From: an uncultured beta proteobacterium
GTDB taxonomy: Bacteria > Pseudomonadota > Gammaproteobacteria > Burkholderiales > Burkholderiaceae_C
Assembly: GCA_903828665.1 (NCBI GenBank)
Contig: CAIKMZ010000003.1
Span: 1-52,219, forward strand
Direction of reading: 5' to 3'
Length of the DNA: 52,219 nt
Shown one piece after another: positions 23,383 through 32,073 of the stretch; within the stretch, counting starts at the first letter, position 1, and each line of letters starts with the position of its first letter. Below the pieces are notes generated by a model that worked only from the letters and a program-made list of their open reading frames with translations, was not told the DNA's origin and ran no database searches. Both the position numbers and the translations under genes were made by a program.

Positions 23383-23709
23383 TCATTTCTTCACAGCTTT
23401 GTGCTTTTGTGCGACCGGTTTGGCCGCGAGCAGTTCGTCAAGGTTCTTCACGATTTCGCTCTCGATGCGGGCCTTGAAGGCGCCGACCAGAAAGCCCAGT
23501 TTGGCCCTGAGCTCGAAATGGTTGTGCGTGACGATCAGCGTGCCGTCGACACCCGGCCGGCTGAAGCACACCTCGTCTTCAAGCCTGCCCTCTTCATAGG
23601 TGCAGGCCATGCCGAATTCCCTTTCCACTTGCTCGGCCCAGTTGAAGGCCAGTTTGCGTGCCGCGTGCAGGCCCAGTGCATGTTCGCGCAGGATGTGAAG
23701 GTCAGCCAC
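23383..23709 (-). CDS. Polyhydroxyalkanoic acid system protein (PHA_gran_rgn family)
   Basis: This 108-residue protein matches the family found near PHA granule genes. The N-terminal LHILREHALGLHAARKLAFNWAEQVEREF is followed by FSRPGVDGTLIVTHNHFELRAKLGFLVGAFKARIESEIVKNLDELL, and a basic C-terminal tail ends KHKAVKK. Its biochemical role is not established. The start is GTG at 23709 and overlaps the stop of the upstream aminopeptidase gene by eight bases. Together with the phasin it indicates PHA storage in this organism, although no PHA synthase gene is in the window. Confidence 0.9.
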   Translation of the reverse strand: MADLHILREHALGLHAARKLAFNWAEQVEREFGMACTYEEGRLEDEVCFSRPGVDGTLIVTHNHFELRAKLGFLVGAFKARIESEIVKNLDELLAAKPVAQKHKAVKK

Positions 23710-24784
23710 GTGTAGGTTCCCCTGAGAGTTGCTTCAAGAATCGGATTCGCTGCGGCCCGGGTTCCTGTGCCAAGCGCCTGACCGCATCATAGAACCGCTG
23801 CCAGTCCTGCCCTTCGCGCGCGAACAAGGCCTCGAATCCGGGCACCAGTTCATCGTAGGCAGCCTGGATACCGAAGCTCGCGTTGTTGGCGTTGGCGACC
23901 CAGCCGTCATAGCCGCTGAAACCGCCCCAACCGGCCTTGAGCCCGGCGTAATCAGCGCGAAAACCATCGATGACTTCCATCTTCATTGCCAGCAAGGCCG
24001 CCTTGTCGCTGCCTGCAAGTTCACCCTGGCTGTAGATCGCCTTCAGCCGCTCGCGCGTGTCCAGCGCCAGCGCGCGAAACTGCCGGCGCCGCGCGTCGAA
24101 ATCGGCATACTCGCGCCGACTTGCGGGCGATGCCTGTGTCACGAGCCAGCGCGCGCTGCCAAGGCGTTCCACCGCGGTCGCAAACGATTCGTTGAACACC
24201 GTGTCATCTTTGACGTAGACCACCTGATGCGCCAGTTCGTGAAAAATCATACGCGCCAACTCACCTTCCGGGTAGCGGACAAAGGTGTTGAGAAGCGGGT
24301 CGCCGCCGATCCAGTTCAACCACCCCAGCGTCGAGTAGGCCGGCACGCCATACACGCTGACGTCCAAACCCTCTTCGCGCAGCGTCTGCGCTTGCGCGCG
24401 GGCCTGGGCCTGATCGAAATAGCCCCGGTAGCCAACACAGCCGGTCACCGGAAAGCACCAGGTCTTGACCGTCAGCGACAACTCGGGCGCGGCCACCACG
24501 TTCCATACCGCAAAGGGCCTTTCAAGATCAGCATAGCGCCGATAGCTGGCGTTGTCAGGCAAGCCGAGCTCCGTCACGGCAAAACTGCGCATGCGCTGCG
24601 CCAGCGCCAGCCGCTGCCTCAACGCCGGCGGCGCGTTCTCATCAGCTAGCCACTGCGCGATCGGGCGCGCCGAGCGCATGATTTGCAGATGCCCGCCGAT
24701 CGATTGCAGGTAATAGCGCGTGTCGGCGCAGCCCGACAGCAGTGCGAAAAAGATCAAGCCGGCAATGAGACGTAGGTTTCGCAT
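23702..24784 (-). CDS. Predicted lipoprotein aminopeptidase (HExxH zinc protease family)
   Basis: This 360-residue protein has a lipoprotein signal peptide (MRNLRLIAGLIFFALLSGC, lipobox LSGC) and the zinc motif HELAH in ARMIFHELAHQVVYVKDD. A downstream glutamate in NESFATAVERLG fits the third zinc ligand. It resembles the putative aminopeptidase family PF10023/COG4324, probably anchored in the membrane facing the periplasm. It overlaps the PHA-region gene by eight bases, so the two are likely co-expressed. The peptide substrate is unknown. Confidence 0.9.
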   Translation of the reverse strand: MRNLRLIAGLIFFALLSGCADTRYYLQSIGGHLQIMRSARPIAQWLADENAPPALRQRLALAQRMRSFAVTELGLPDNASYRRYADLERPFAVWNVVAAPELSLTVKTWCFPVTGCVGYRGYFDQAQARAQAQTLREEGLDVSVYGVPAYSTLGWLNWIGGDPLLNTFVRYPEGELARMIFHELAHQVVYVKDDTVFNESFATAVERLGSARWLVTQASPASRREYADFDARRRQFRALALDTRERLKAIYSQGELAGSDKAALLAMKMEVIDGFRADYAGLKAGWGGFSGYDGWVANANNASFGIQAAYDELVPGFEALFAREGQDWQRFYDAVRRLAQEPGPQRIRFLKQLSGEPTRG

Positions 24785-24810
24785 GTGGCTTCAGTTTACG
24801 ATGCGAGCCT

Positions 24811-25155
24811 ATGCTCTATAAATTCAAATCCAAGAATACCGGCGACCTCATCATGCTGCAGCCTAACGGCCGGCGCGTGCTCGAGATCATCGGCAAGATC
24901 GCATCCGGCGACAGCGACGCCAGCGCCGCCAAAGGCATCATCCTGCCCGAGCAGATGGCCGCTTCTGCGGCAGCGCTGGAGGCCGCCGTGATCCGGGAGG
25001 AAGCAGAGCAGGAAGCGGCCAAGGCCGCGGCACTGGCGCGCAATGAGCCGATTCCCCGTTTCGAGGCGATCTCGCTGCGCCAGCGCACCCTGCCCTTCAT
25101 CACCATGCTGCGCCGCTGCGAAAAGACCGGGAACGAAATCGTCTGGGGTGTCTGA
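24811..25155 (+). CDS. DUF1840 domain-containing protein
   Basis: This 114-residue cytosolic protein begins MLYKFKSKNTGDLIMLQPNGRRVLEIIG and ends RTLPFITMLRRCEKTGNEIVWGV, the two conserved blocks of DUF1840. An alanine/glutamate-rich helix lies between them. The family is typical of betaproteobacteria and has no known function. It is divergent from the aminopeptidase gene (26-base gap) and convergent with the Bug receptor gene. Confidence 0.9.
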   Translation: MLYKFKSKNTGDLIMLQPNGRRVLEIIGKIASGDSDASAAKGIILPEQMAASAAALEAAVIREEAEQEAAKAAALARNEPIPRFEAISLRQRTLPFITMLRRCEKTGNEIVWGV

Positions 25156-25168
25156 AGGCAGACTGAAC

Positions 25169-26179
25169 TCAGTCCACTCTGGCGCCGGACGTCTTCACCA
25201 CCGGCGCCCACTTCTTGATCTCGGCATCGATCAAGGCCGCAAATTCCTGCGGCGTATTGCCGCTCGGGATGGCGCCCTGGGCCAGCAGCTTTTCCTTCAT
25301 CGCCGGCGTCTTGAGCGCCTTGGCCGTTTCCTGCTGCAGGCGCAACACCACATCGGCGGGCGTGCCTGCCGGTGCGAGCAGACCAAACCAGCTGCTGGCC
25401 TCGAAGCCCTTGAGCTTGCCGGCATCTTCCACTGTCGGCAGATCCGGCAAGGCGGCCGAGCGCTGGGAACTGGTCACGGCAAAAGCCTTGAGCTTGCCCG
25501 CCTTGATCTGGGCCATCGATGACGGCAGGTTGTCAAACATGACATCGACCACGCCCGACAGCATGCCCATCATGGCAGGTCCGGAGCCGCTGTAGGGGAT
25601 GTGCGTCATGAAGATGCCGGTCCTGGACTTGAACAACTCACCGGCCAGATGGATCGAGGTCCCGTTGCCGCTGGAGGCCATGTTGAGCTGCCCCGGATGC
25701 GCCCGCGCATAAGCGATGAAGTCGAGCACATTGTTGATGCCCAGCGCCTTGGCGCGCTCGGCATTCATCTCCATCACATTGGGCACGCCCGCCACCAGGG
25801 TGATCGGCGCAAAGTCCTTCTGCGGATCGTAGGGCAGGCGCGCGTAGAGCGACTTGTTGATGGCTTGCGTGCCCACGGTCCCCATCAGCAGCGTGTACCC
25901 GTCAGCAGGCGCCTTCGCCACGATATCGGCACCCAGGTTGCCGCCGGCACCGGCACGGTTGTCGATGATGAAAGGCTGGCCAAAGGCCTTCGACAGCTCG
26001 GGCGCAATGGCGCGCGCCAGGATGTCGGTTGTGCCACCCGGTGCGAAGGGCACGACGATCCGTACTGGCTTGCCCGGCCAGGCGGTCTGTCCTGACGCCG
26101 GGATGGTGACGGCAAGAACCGCCATTCCCGCGAGCACGGCGAGGGCCAGTCGGCGCGCCGGCTGCAAGCTTGATGTCAT
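25169..26179 (-). CDS. Bug-family (tripartite tricarboxylate transport) periplasmic binding protein
   Basis: This 336-residue protein has a Sec signal peptide (cleavage near ASG-QTAWPG) and the Bug hallmark [68 protein letters not shown]. The family binds small carboxylates in the periplasm. No TctA/TctB membrane genes are next to it, so it is an orphan receptor as often seen in Burkholderiales. It lies 54 bases downstream of a Crp/Fnr regulator gene on the same strand and may be under the same control. Confidence 0.93.
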   Translation of the reverse strand: MTSSLQPARRLALAVLAGMAVLAVTIPASGQTAWPGKPVRIVVPFAPGGTTDILARAIAPELSKAFGQPFIIDNRAGAGGNLGADIVAKAPADGYTLLMGTVGTQAINKSLYARLPYDPQKDFAPITLVAGVPNVMEMNAERAKALGINNVLDFIAYARAHPGQLNMASSGNGTSIHLAGELFKSRTGIFMTHIPYSGSGPAMMGMLSGVVDVMFDNLPSSMAQIKAGKLKAFAVTSSQRSAALPDLPTVEDAGKLKGFEASSWFGLLAPAGTPADVVLRLQQETAKALKTPAMKEKLLAQGAIPSGNTPQEFAALIDAEIKKWAPVVKTSGARVD

Positions 26180-26233
26180 GAATGTCTCCTTGATTTTGTG
26201 AGGGCTGCGGGAACGATGACCCGACCACGGATA

Positions 26234-26959
26234 TTACACACCGGGACGGGGCGTGAACACGGCGGCGCGCAGCGCCTGTAGATTCAGCACCCGCAGGCCG
26301 CCATACTCGACCCGGATCGCGCCCTGCTCGGCGAGCGCCGTCAGCGCTAGATTCACGCGCTGGCGCGACAGGCCGACCAGGTAGGCCAGTTCCTGCTGCG
26401 TGATGCGAAGCACCGCGCCCACCCCCGGGTAAAGAACCGGATTGAAGAGCGCGGCCAGGCTGCGTGCGACCCGGGCATCGGGGCTGTTCATGCGGTCGAT
26501 TTCGCGCGCGGCAATGAACTGGCCCAATCGCTCATTGAGCTGGTTCATGATGAAACGGTTGAAGCCGATCGAGTGATCAAGCAGCCAGTGAAAAGTCTCA
26601 ACGTGCAAGCCCGCGACCCGGCTGTTGCGCAAGGCCTGAATGTTGTAGCGGTAGCTCTCGCGCTTCAAGGCCGTACCCTCGCCAAACCAGCCCCCGGGCG
26701 GCATGCCGATGTAGGTCATGGTCCGACCCTCGGCGTTTTCCATGCTCATCTTGAGCAGGCCATCGACCACGCCAAACCAGTAGGTCACCGGACGCCCGGT
26801 GCGGCACACGTATTCGCCGGGACCGGCTTCCGTGATCTTCAGATCATCCACGGCGCGCTCGCGCTCGGGTGGCGTCAGCACACGGATCCACGGAATCGCA
26901 TCGAGCTCGGCTGTCGTCAGGGTGCGTCGGCGCTGGTGCAGGGACTTGTCATAGCTCAT
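26234..26959 (-). CDS. Crp/Fnr family transcription regulator
   Basis: This 241-residue protein has an N-terminal cyclic-nucleotide-binding-type barrel (ITEAGPGEYVCRTGRPVTYWFGVVDGLLKMSMEN..GWFGEGTAL). The C-terminal winged helix is LRITQQELAYLVGLSRQRVNLALTALAEQGAIRVEYGGLRVLN. The cAMP-contact residues of Crp and the cysteine cluster of Fnr are not evident, so the signal is unknown. The ATG at 26959 is chosen; the frame runs open to 27070, but that extension lies in the divergent promoter. It probably controls the CoA ligase/ABC operon on the other strand. Confidence 0.92.
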   Translation of the reverse strand: MSYDKSLHQRRRTLTTAELDAIPWIRVLTPPERERAVDDLKITEAGPGEYVCRTGRPVTYWFGVVDGLLKMSMENAEGRTMTYIGMPPGGWFGEGTALKRESYRYNIQALRNSRVAGLHVETFHWLLDHSIGFNRFIMNQLNERLGQFIAAREIDRMNSPDARVARSLAALFNPVLYPGVGAVLRITQQELAYLVGLSRQRVNLALTALAEQGAIRVEYGGLRVLNLQALRAAVFTPRPGV

Positions 26960-27022
26960 CGGTTTGGCGCTCCGGGGCCGGGTCGGCGGTGCAGGGAAAA
27001 CACCTACCAAGAAATGCGTCAA

Positions 27023-27040
27023 TTGTCGTCCAAACGACAA
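27023..27040. promoter_or_regulatory. Inverted repeat between Crp/Fnr gene and CoA ligase operon
   Basis: TTGTCGT-CCAA-ACGACAA is a perfect seven-base inverted repeat with four central bases, 64 bases upstream of the Crp/Fnr start and 138 upstream of the ligase start. Its size suits a Crp/Fnr-type dimer. This is the most likely operator for both transcription units. Confidence 0.65.
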
Positions 27041-27177
27041 CCTGACGTCAAATGAAGTTCTATTATTCACCCCATTCCAGCAACCGCGCCAGTCGGGCTC
27101 AGGATGCTGTCAGTCAGTTCAAGGCGGACCGAAAGATCGGCCGCATCAATTCAATCGTTTGAAGACAGGGCAACGGG

Positions 27178-29124
27178 ATGCAGACCACATTTCCTCGACT
27201 TCTTCTGGATCACGCAACACAGCGGCCCAACGAGCCGGCCATGCGTGAAAAGGAATACGGCATCTGGCAGGCGCTGACCTGGGCCGACCTGCGCATGATG
27301 GTGGAGCGGCTGGCCTGCGGCCTGCATCAGGCCGGGCTGCGCCGCGGCGAGCACATGATCGTGATCGGGGCCAATCGTCCGCGCCTGTACGCCACCATGC
27401 TGGCCGTACAGGCGATCGGCGCCATCCCGATCCCGCTGTACCAGGACGCCGCCGCGCCCGAATGCGTGTTCCCGATCAACAACGCGGAAGTGCGCTTTGC
27501 CTTCGCCGAAGACCAGGAACAGGTCGACAAGCTGCTCGAAATCCGCGACGAATGCCCGCAACTGAGCAACATCTATTTTGACGATCCGCGCGGCCTGCGC
27601 AACTACGCGGAACCCGGCCTCGCCGCGATCGACGACCTGATCGCCGGCGGCCAGGCCTTCGCCGCCTCGCACGCCGATTTTTTCACGACCGCGATCGACC
27701 AGATCAAGCCCGACGACGTCGGCGCCATGTTCTTCACCTCCGGCACGACGGGCAATCCGAAGGGCGTCGTGCACACGCACAACTCGCTGCTCAACCGCGC
27801 CAAGGCCGGCGCTGATTTCGACAAGCTGACGCACGCCGAAGACGTGCTGGCCTACCTGCCGCCGGCCTGGATCGGACAGAACATCTTCAGCTACGCCCAG
27901 TGGCTGGCCTGCGGCTATGTGGTGAACTGCCCGGAATCTGCAGCCACCGTCACGATCGACCTCAAAGAGATCGGACCGACCTACTACTTCGCCCCGCCGC
28001 GCGTGTTCGAAGGCCTGCTCACCAGCGTCATGATCCGCATGGAAGACGCGGGCGCGATCAAGCGGCGCATGTTCCAGTATTTCATGTCGGTGGCCCAACG
28101 CGTCGGCCCCAACAAGATGGATGGCAAGTCGCTCGGCCTCAAGGATGCCGTTCTGTACGGGCTGGGCAATTTTCTGGTCTACGGCCCCTTGCGAAACAAC
28201 CTCGGCATGAGCCGCGTGCGGGTAGCCTACACCGCCGGCGAGGCGATCGGCCCGGACCTCTTCAGCTTTTATCGCTCCATCGGCATCAACCTCAAGCAGC
28301 TCTACGGCTCGACCGAAACCGCCGTGTTTGTCTGCCTGCAACCCGACAACGAAGCGCGCGCCGACACCGTCGGTGTGCCCTGCCCCGGCGTCGAGATCAA
28401 GGTCGCCGAGAACGGCGAAATCCTGGTCAAGTCGCCGGGCCTGCTCAAGGAGTATTTCAAGAACCCGGCCGCCACCGCCGAGGTGCTCAGCGCGGACGGC
28501 TGGTACCACACGAGCGACGCCGGCTTTCTCGACGCGCACGGCCACCTCAAGATCATCGACCGCGTCAAGGATGTGGGCCGGATCAAGGGCGGGGCCAATG
28601 ACGGCGCCATGTTCGCTCCGAAGTATGTGGAGAACAAGCTCAAGTTCTTCCCGCACATCAAGGAAGTGGTTGCCTACGGCGACGGACGCGAAAAAGTCTG
28701 CGTCATGATCAACATCGATTTCGACGCTGTCGGCAACTGGGCCGAGCGCCGCAACCTGCCCTATGCGGGCTACACCGACCTTGCGCAAAAGCCCGAGGTC
28801 TATCAGCTGATCAAGGAATGCGTGGAGAAGGTCAACGCCGACCTGAGCGTGGACCTGCTTCTGGCCGGTTCGCAGGTCAGCCGCTTCCTCGTACTGCACA
28901 AGGAACTCGACGCCGACGACGGCGAGCTCACGCGTACCAACAAGGTGCGTCGCGGCTTCATCGCCGAAAAATACGACGTCCTGATCGACGCCCTGTACGG
29001 CGGCAAGACCTCGCAGTTCATCGAAACCCAGGTCAAGTTCGAGGATGGCCGCACCGGCAGCGTCAGCGCAACACTGCGCATCGACGATGCAAAAACCTTC
29101 ACACCGGTCAAGGCGGCAGCATGA
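27178..29124 (+). CDS. AMP-dependent long-chain acyl-CoA synthetase/ligase
   Basis: This is a 648-residue ANL-superfamily enzyme. The P-loop is FFTSGTTGNPKGVVHTHNS (about residues 183-201), LKQLYGSTETAVF gives the A5 motif and GWYHTSDAGFLDAHGHLKIIDRVKD gives A7-A8. It activates a carboxylic acid to acyl-AMP and then acyl-CoA. It leads the operon with a branched-chain-type ABC importer, and its stop overlaps the next start (ATGA). The imported acid is probably the substrate, which may be aromatic or branched rather than a plain fatty acid. Confidence 0.92.
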   Translation: MQTTFPRLLLDHATQRPNEPAMREKEYGIWQALTWADLRMMVERLACGLHQAGLRRGEHMIVIGANRPRLYATMLAVQAIGAIPIPLYQDAAAPECVFPINNAEVRFAFAEDQEQVDKLLEIRDECPQLSNIYFDDPRGLRNYAEPGLAAIDDLIAGGQAFAASHADFFTTAIDQIKPDDVGAMFFTSGTTGNPKGVVHTHNSLLNRAKAGADFDKLTHAEDVLAYLPPAWIGQNIFSYAQWLACGYVVNCPESAATVTIDLKEIGPTYYFAPPRVFEGLLTSVMIRMEDAGAIKRRMFQYFMSVAQRVGPNKMDGKSLGLKDAVLYGLGNFLVYGPLRNNLGMSRVRVAYTAGEAIGPDLFSFYRSIGINLKQLYGSTETAVFVCLQPDNEARADTVGVPCPGVEIKVAENGEILVKSPGLLKEYFKNPAATAEVLSADGWYHTSDAGFLDAHGHLKIIDRVKDVGRIKGGANDGAMFAPKYVENKLKFFPHIKEVVAYGDGREKVCVMINIDFDAVGNWAERRNLPYAGYTDLAQKPEVYQLIKECVEKVNADLSVDLLLAGSQVSRFLVLHKELDADDGELTRTNKVRRGFIAEKYDVLIDALYGGKTSQFIETQVKFEDGRTGSVSATLRIDDAKTFTPVKAAA

Positions 29125-29951
29125 CAACAACGCAGGAACAAACAATGAGCGAGGCGGCGCCAGCCCAAGGGACCAAGAAGATCGGCGAGGTCATCCTCGA
29201 CGTCAACAACATCTCCCTGAGCTTTGGCGGCGTCAAGGCGCTGACCGATATTTCATTCAACGTGCGCGAGCACGAGATCCGCGCCATCATCGGCCCGAAC
29301 GGCGCCGGCAAGAGCTCGATGCTCAACTGCATCAACGGCGTCTACACGCCGCAAAAGGGCGCCATCACCTTCCGCGGCCAGACCTTCAGCCACATGGACA
29401 GCCATCAGGTCGCGCTTATGGGCATCGGCCGCACCTTCCAGAATCTGGCGCTGTTCAAGGGCATGAGCGTGATCGACAACATCATGACCGGGCGCAACCT
29501 GAAGATCAAGAGCAACCTGCTGATGCAGGCCCTGCGCATCGGCCCGGCGCAGCGCGAAGAAGAGATGCACCGCGAGAAGGTCGAGCTCATCATCGATTTC
29601 CTGGAAATCCAGGCTTATCGCAAGACCCCGGTCGGCCAGTTGCCCTACGGATTGCAAAAGCGAGTCGACCTCGGCCGCGCCCTGGCGATGGAGCCGCAGG
29701 TGCTGCTGCTCGACGAGCCGATGGCCGGCATGAATGTCGAGGAAAAGCAGGACATGTGCCGCTTTGTACTCGATGTCAACGAGGAGTTCGGCACCACGGT
29801 GGTCCTGATCGAACACGACATGGGCGTCGTAATGGACATCTCGGACCGTGTCGTCGTGCTCGATTACGGCAAGAAGATCGGCGACGGCACACCCGACGAA
29901 GTACGCAACAACGAAGAAGTGATCAGCGCCTATCTGGGCACGGACCACTGA
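29121..29951 (+). CDS. Branched-chain-type ABC importer ATP-binding protein (LivG-type)
   Basis: This 276-residue ATPase has Walker A GPNGAGKSS, the LivG-type signature LPYGLQKRVDLGRAL and Walker B VLLLDEP, followed by a C-terminal LivG extension. The ATG at 29121 overlaps the ligase stop by four bases (ATGA), indicating coupling. An in-frame ATG at 29145 with AGGA upstream is an alternative start eight residues in. It pairs with the LivF-type ATPase encoded at 33477-34286 to power import. Confidence 0.94.
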   Translation: MTTTQEQTMSEAAPAQGTKKIGEVILDVNNISLSFGGVKALTDISFNVREHEIRAIIGPNGAGKSSMLNCINGVYTPQKGAITFRGQTFSHMDSHQVALMGIGRTFQNLALFKGMSVIDNIMTGRNLKIKSNLLMQALRIGPAQREEEMHREKVELIIDFLEIQAYRKTPVGQLPYGLQKRVDLGRALAMEPQVLLLDEPMAGMNVEEKQDMCRFVLDVNEEFGTTVVLIEHDMGVVMDISDRVVVLDYGKKIGDGTPDEVRNNEEVISAYLGTDH

Positions 29952-29968
29952 AGCCGCGGAGAAAAATA

Positions 29969-30904
29969 ATGACGATTGCCTCTTTTCTGGAAACACTGCT
30001 CGGCGGCCTGATGGTCGGCATGCTGTATTCGCTGGTCGCGCTGGGCTTTGTGCTGATCTACAAGGCCTCCGGTGTCTTCAACTTTGCGCAGGGCGCCATG
30101 GTGTTGTTCGCAGCCCTGGCCATGGCGCGCTTCGCCGAATGGATACCGGCCTGGACCGGAATCAACAACCCGGTGCTGGCCAACCTGGCGGCCTTCATCG
30201 TGGCCGGCGCCATCATGTTTGTCGTCGCATGGCTGATCGAGCGGCTGGCCTTGCGTCATCTCGTGAACCAGGAAGCGACCACGCTGCTGATGGCCACGCT
30301 GGGCATCAGTTATTTTCTCGACGGCATCGGCCAGACCATTTTCGGCAGCGACATCTACAAGATCGACATCGGCATGCCGAAAGACCCGATCATGGCGTTC
30401 GAGAACGTGTTCGAAGGCGGCATCCTGATCAACAAGGAAGACCTCTACGCGGCCTTGATCGCCGCCGTGCTGGTGACGCTGCTGAGCGTGTTCTTCCAGA
30501 AGACGGCTACCGGCCGTGCCCTGCGCGCGGTGGCCGACGACCATCAGGCGGCGCAGTCGATCGGCATTCCACTCAATCGCATCTGGGTCATCGTCTGGTG
30601 CGTGGCCGGCGTCGTCGCACTGGTCGCCGGCGTGATCTGGGGCAGCAAGCTCGGCGTGCAGTTTTCCCTCACGACGGTGGCGATGCGCGCCCTGCCGGTC
30701 GTGATCCTGGGCGGACTGACCTCGGTGCCCGGCGCCATTCTGGGCGGCCTCATCATCGGCGTGGGCGAAAAACTGTCGGAGGTTTTCCTCGGCCCGTACG
30801 TCGGCGGCGGCATCGAGATCTGGTTTGCCTACGTTCTGGCCCTCATATTCCTACTGTTCCGGCCGCAAGGTTTGTTCGGCGAAAAAATTATTGACCGTGT
30901 CTGA
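29969..30904 (+). CDS. Branched-chain-type ABC importer permease (LivH-type)
   Basis: This is a 311-residue integral membrane protein with about eight hydrophobic segments. It begins TLLGGLMVGMLYSLVALGFVLIYKASGVFNFAQGAMVLFAALAMA, a classic LivH start. The conserved cytoplasmic loop GRALRAVADDHQAAQSIGIPLNRIW contacts the ATPase. GGAG lies shortly before the ATG, 17 bases after the LivG-type gene. The protein forms half of the inner-membrane channel. Confidence 0.94.
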   Translation: MTIASFLETLLGGLMVGMLYSLVALGFVLIYKASGVFNFAQGAMVLFAALAMARFAEWIPAWTGINNPVLANLAAFIVAGAIMFVVAWLIERLALRHLVNQEATTLLMATLGISYFLDGIGQTIFGSDIYKIDIGMPKDPIMAFENVFEGGILINKEDLYAALIAAVLVTLLSVFFQKTATGRALRAVADDHQAAQSIGIPLNRIWVIVWCVAGVVALVAGVIWGSKLGVQFSLTTVAMRALPVVILGGLTSVPGAILGGLIIGVGEKLSEVFLGPYVGGGIEIWFAYVLALIFLLFRPQGLFGEKIIDRV

Positions 30905-30927
30905 CCGCAACCAAGAAAAGAAGCATC

Positions 30928-32004
30928 ATGTTCTACAGAGAAAACGGCCAGTTCAAGACCACTTATCGCACTGACCAGCAGATCTTCCCGATTGCGCAGG
31001 ACCGCTGGGCCGTGCTGCTGCTGATCGCGGCCGCCTATATCCTGGTGCCCATGCTGACCAGCGGCTACATGTACCGCGCCATCTTCATCCCCTTCCTGAT
31101 CATGGCGCTGGCCGCCCTGGGTGTGAACATCCTGGTCGGCTATTGCGGGCAGATCTCGCTCGGGTCCGGCGCCTTCATGGCCGTGGGCGCCTACGCCGCC
31201 TTCAACTTCTTTGTGCGCATACCGGGCATGCCGTTGATTCCGGCGCTAATTCTGGGCGGCCTGTGTTCAAGCGCCTTCGGCATCCTGTTCGGGCTGCCGA
31301 GCCTGCGCGTGAAGGGCCTGTATCTGGCCGTGGCAACGCTGGCTGCGCAGTTCTTCAGCGACTGGATGTTCCTGCGCATCAAGTGGTTCACCAACGACTC
31401 CACGTCGGGCTCGGTCTCGGTCACAGGCTTGCAGGTGTTCGGCATGCCGATCGATTCACCGCTCTCGAAATATCTGTTCTGCCTGACGATCCTGGTCGTG
31501 CTGGCGCTGTTGTCAAAGAATCTGGTGCGCTCGGCCATCGGCCGCGAGTGGATGGCGATCCGCGACATGGACGTCGCCGCCGCCGTGATCGGCATCCGGC
31601 CGATGTACGCCAAGCTCAGCGCCTTCGCCGTGAGCTCGTTCATCGTCGGTGTTGCCGGCGCGCTGTGGGGCTTTGTCTACCTGAGCGCGTGGGAGCCGGC
31701 TGCGTTCTCGGTCGACCTCTCGTTCAAGCTGCTGTTCATGGTCATCATCGGCGGCATGGGCTCCATCATGGGCAGTTTCTTCGGCGCCGCCTTCATCGTG
31801 ATCCTGCCGATTGCCCTGAACCAGTTCCTGCCCCTACTCGGATCGCTGGCCGGCATCCAGGTTTCGACCGCCGTCACCTCGCACGCGGAATTGATCATCT
31901 TCGGCGCGCTGATCGTCTGGTTCCTGATTGTGGAGCCACACGGCCTGGCCAAGCTGTGGAGCATCGGCAAGCAGAAGCTGCGCCTGTGGCCTTTCCCGCA
32001 TTGA
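30928..32004 (+). CDS. Branched-chain-type ABC importer permease (LivM-type)
   Basis: This is a 358-residue integral membrane protein. Core segments FLIMALAALGVNILVGYCGQISLGSGAFMAVGAYAAFNFF and GREWMAIRDMDVAAAVIGIRPMYAKLSAFAVSSFIVGVAGAL are characteristic of LivM. The N-terminal 30 residues are soluble and cytoplasmic. It is the second permease subunit and lies 23 bases after the LivH-type gene. Confidence 0.94.
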   Translation: MFYRENGQFKTTYRTDQQIFPIAQDRWAVLLLIAAAYILVPMLTSGYMYRAIFIPFLIMALAALGVNILVGYCGQISLGSGAFMAVGAYAAFNFFVRIPGMPLIPALILGGLCSSAFGILFGLPSLRVKGLYLAVATLAAQFFSDWMFLRIKWFTNDSTSGSVSVTGLQVFGMPIDSPLSKYLFCLTILVVLALLSKNLVRSAIGREWMAIRDMDVAAAVIGIRPMYAKLSAFAVSSFIVGVAGALWGFVYLSAWEPAAFSVDLSFKLLFMVIIGGMGSIMGSFFGAAFIVILPIALNQFLPLLGSLAGIQVSTAVTSHAELIIFGALIVWFLIVEPHGLAKLWSIGKQKLRLWPFPH

Positions 32005-32073
32005 ACTCAATTCTTGTCAGTCGTTTTTCTTTCGTTAACCAGGCACCCCGGTGCTAACACTCAGGAGACCAGC

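Noticed and set aside
25169..26179. Complete tripartite tricarboxylate transporter
   Set aside because: Only the periplasmic receptor is present; no TctA or TctB membrane gene lies nearby.
27151..29145. Minus-strand open frame of 664 codons antisense to the CoA ligase
   Set aside because: Low-complexity Val/Asp/Gly composition without motifs; the ligase on the other strand is complete.
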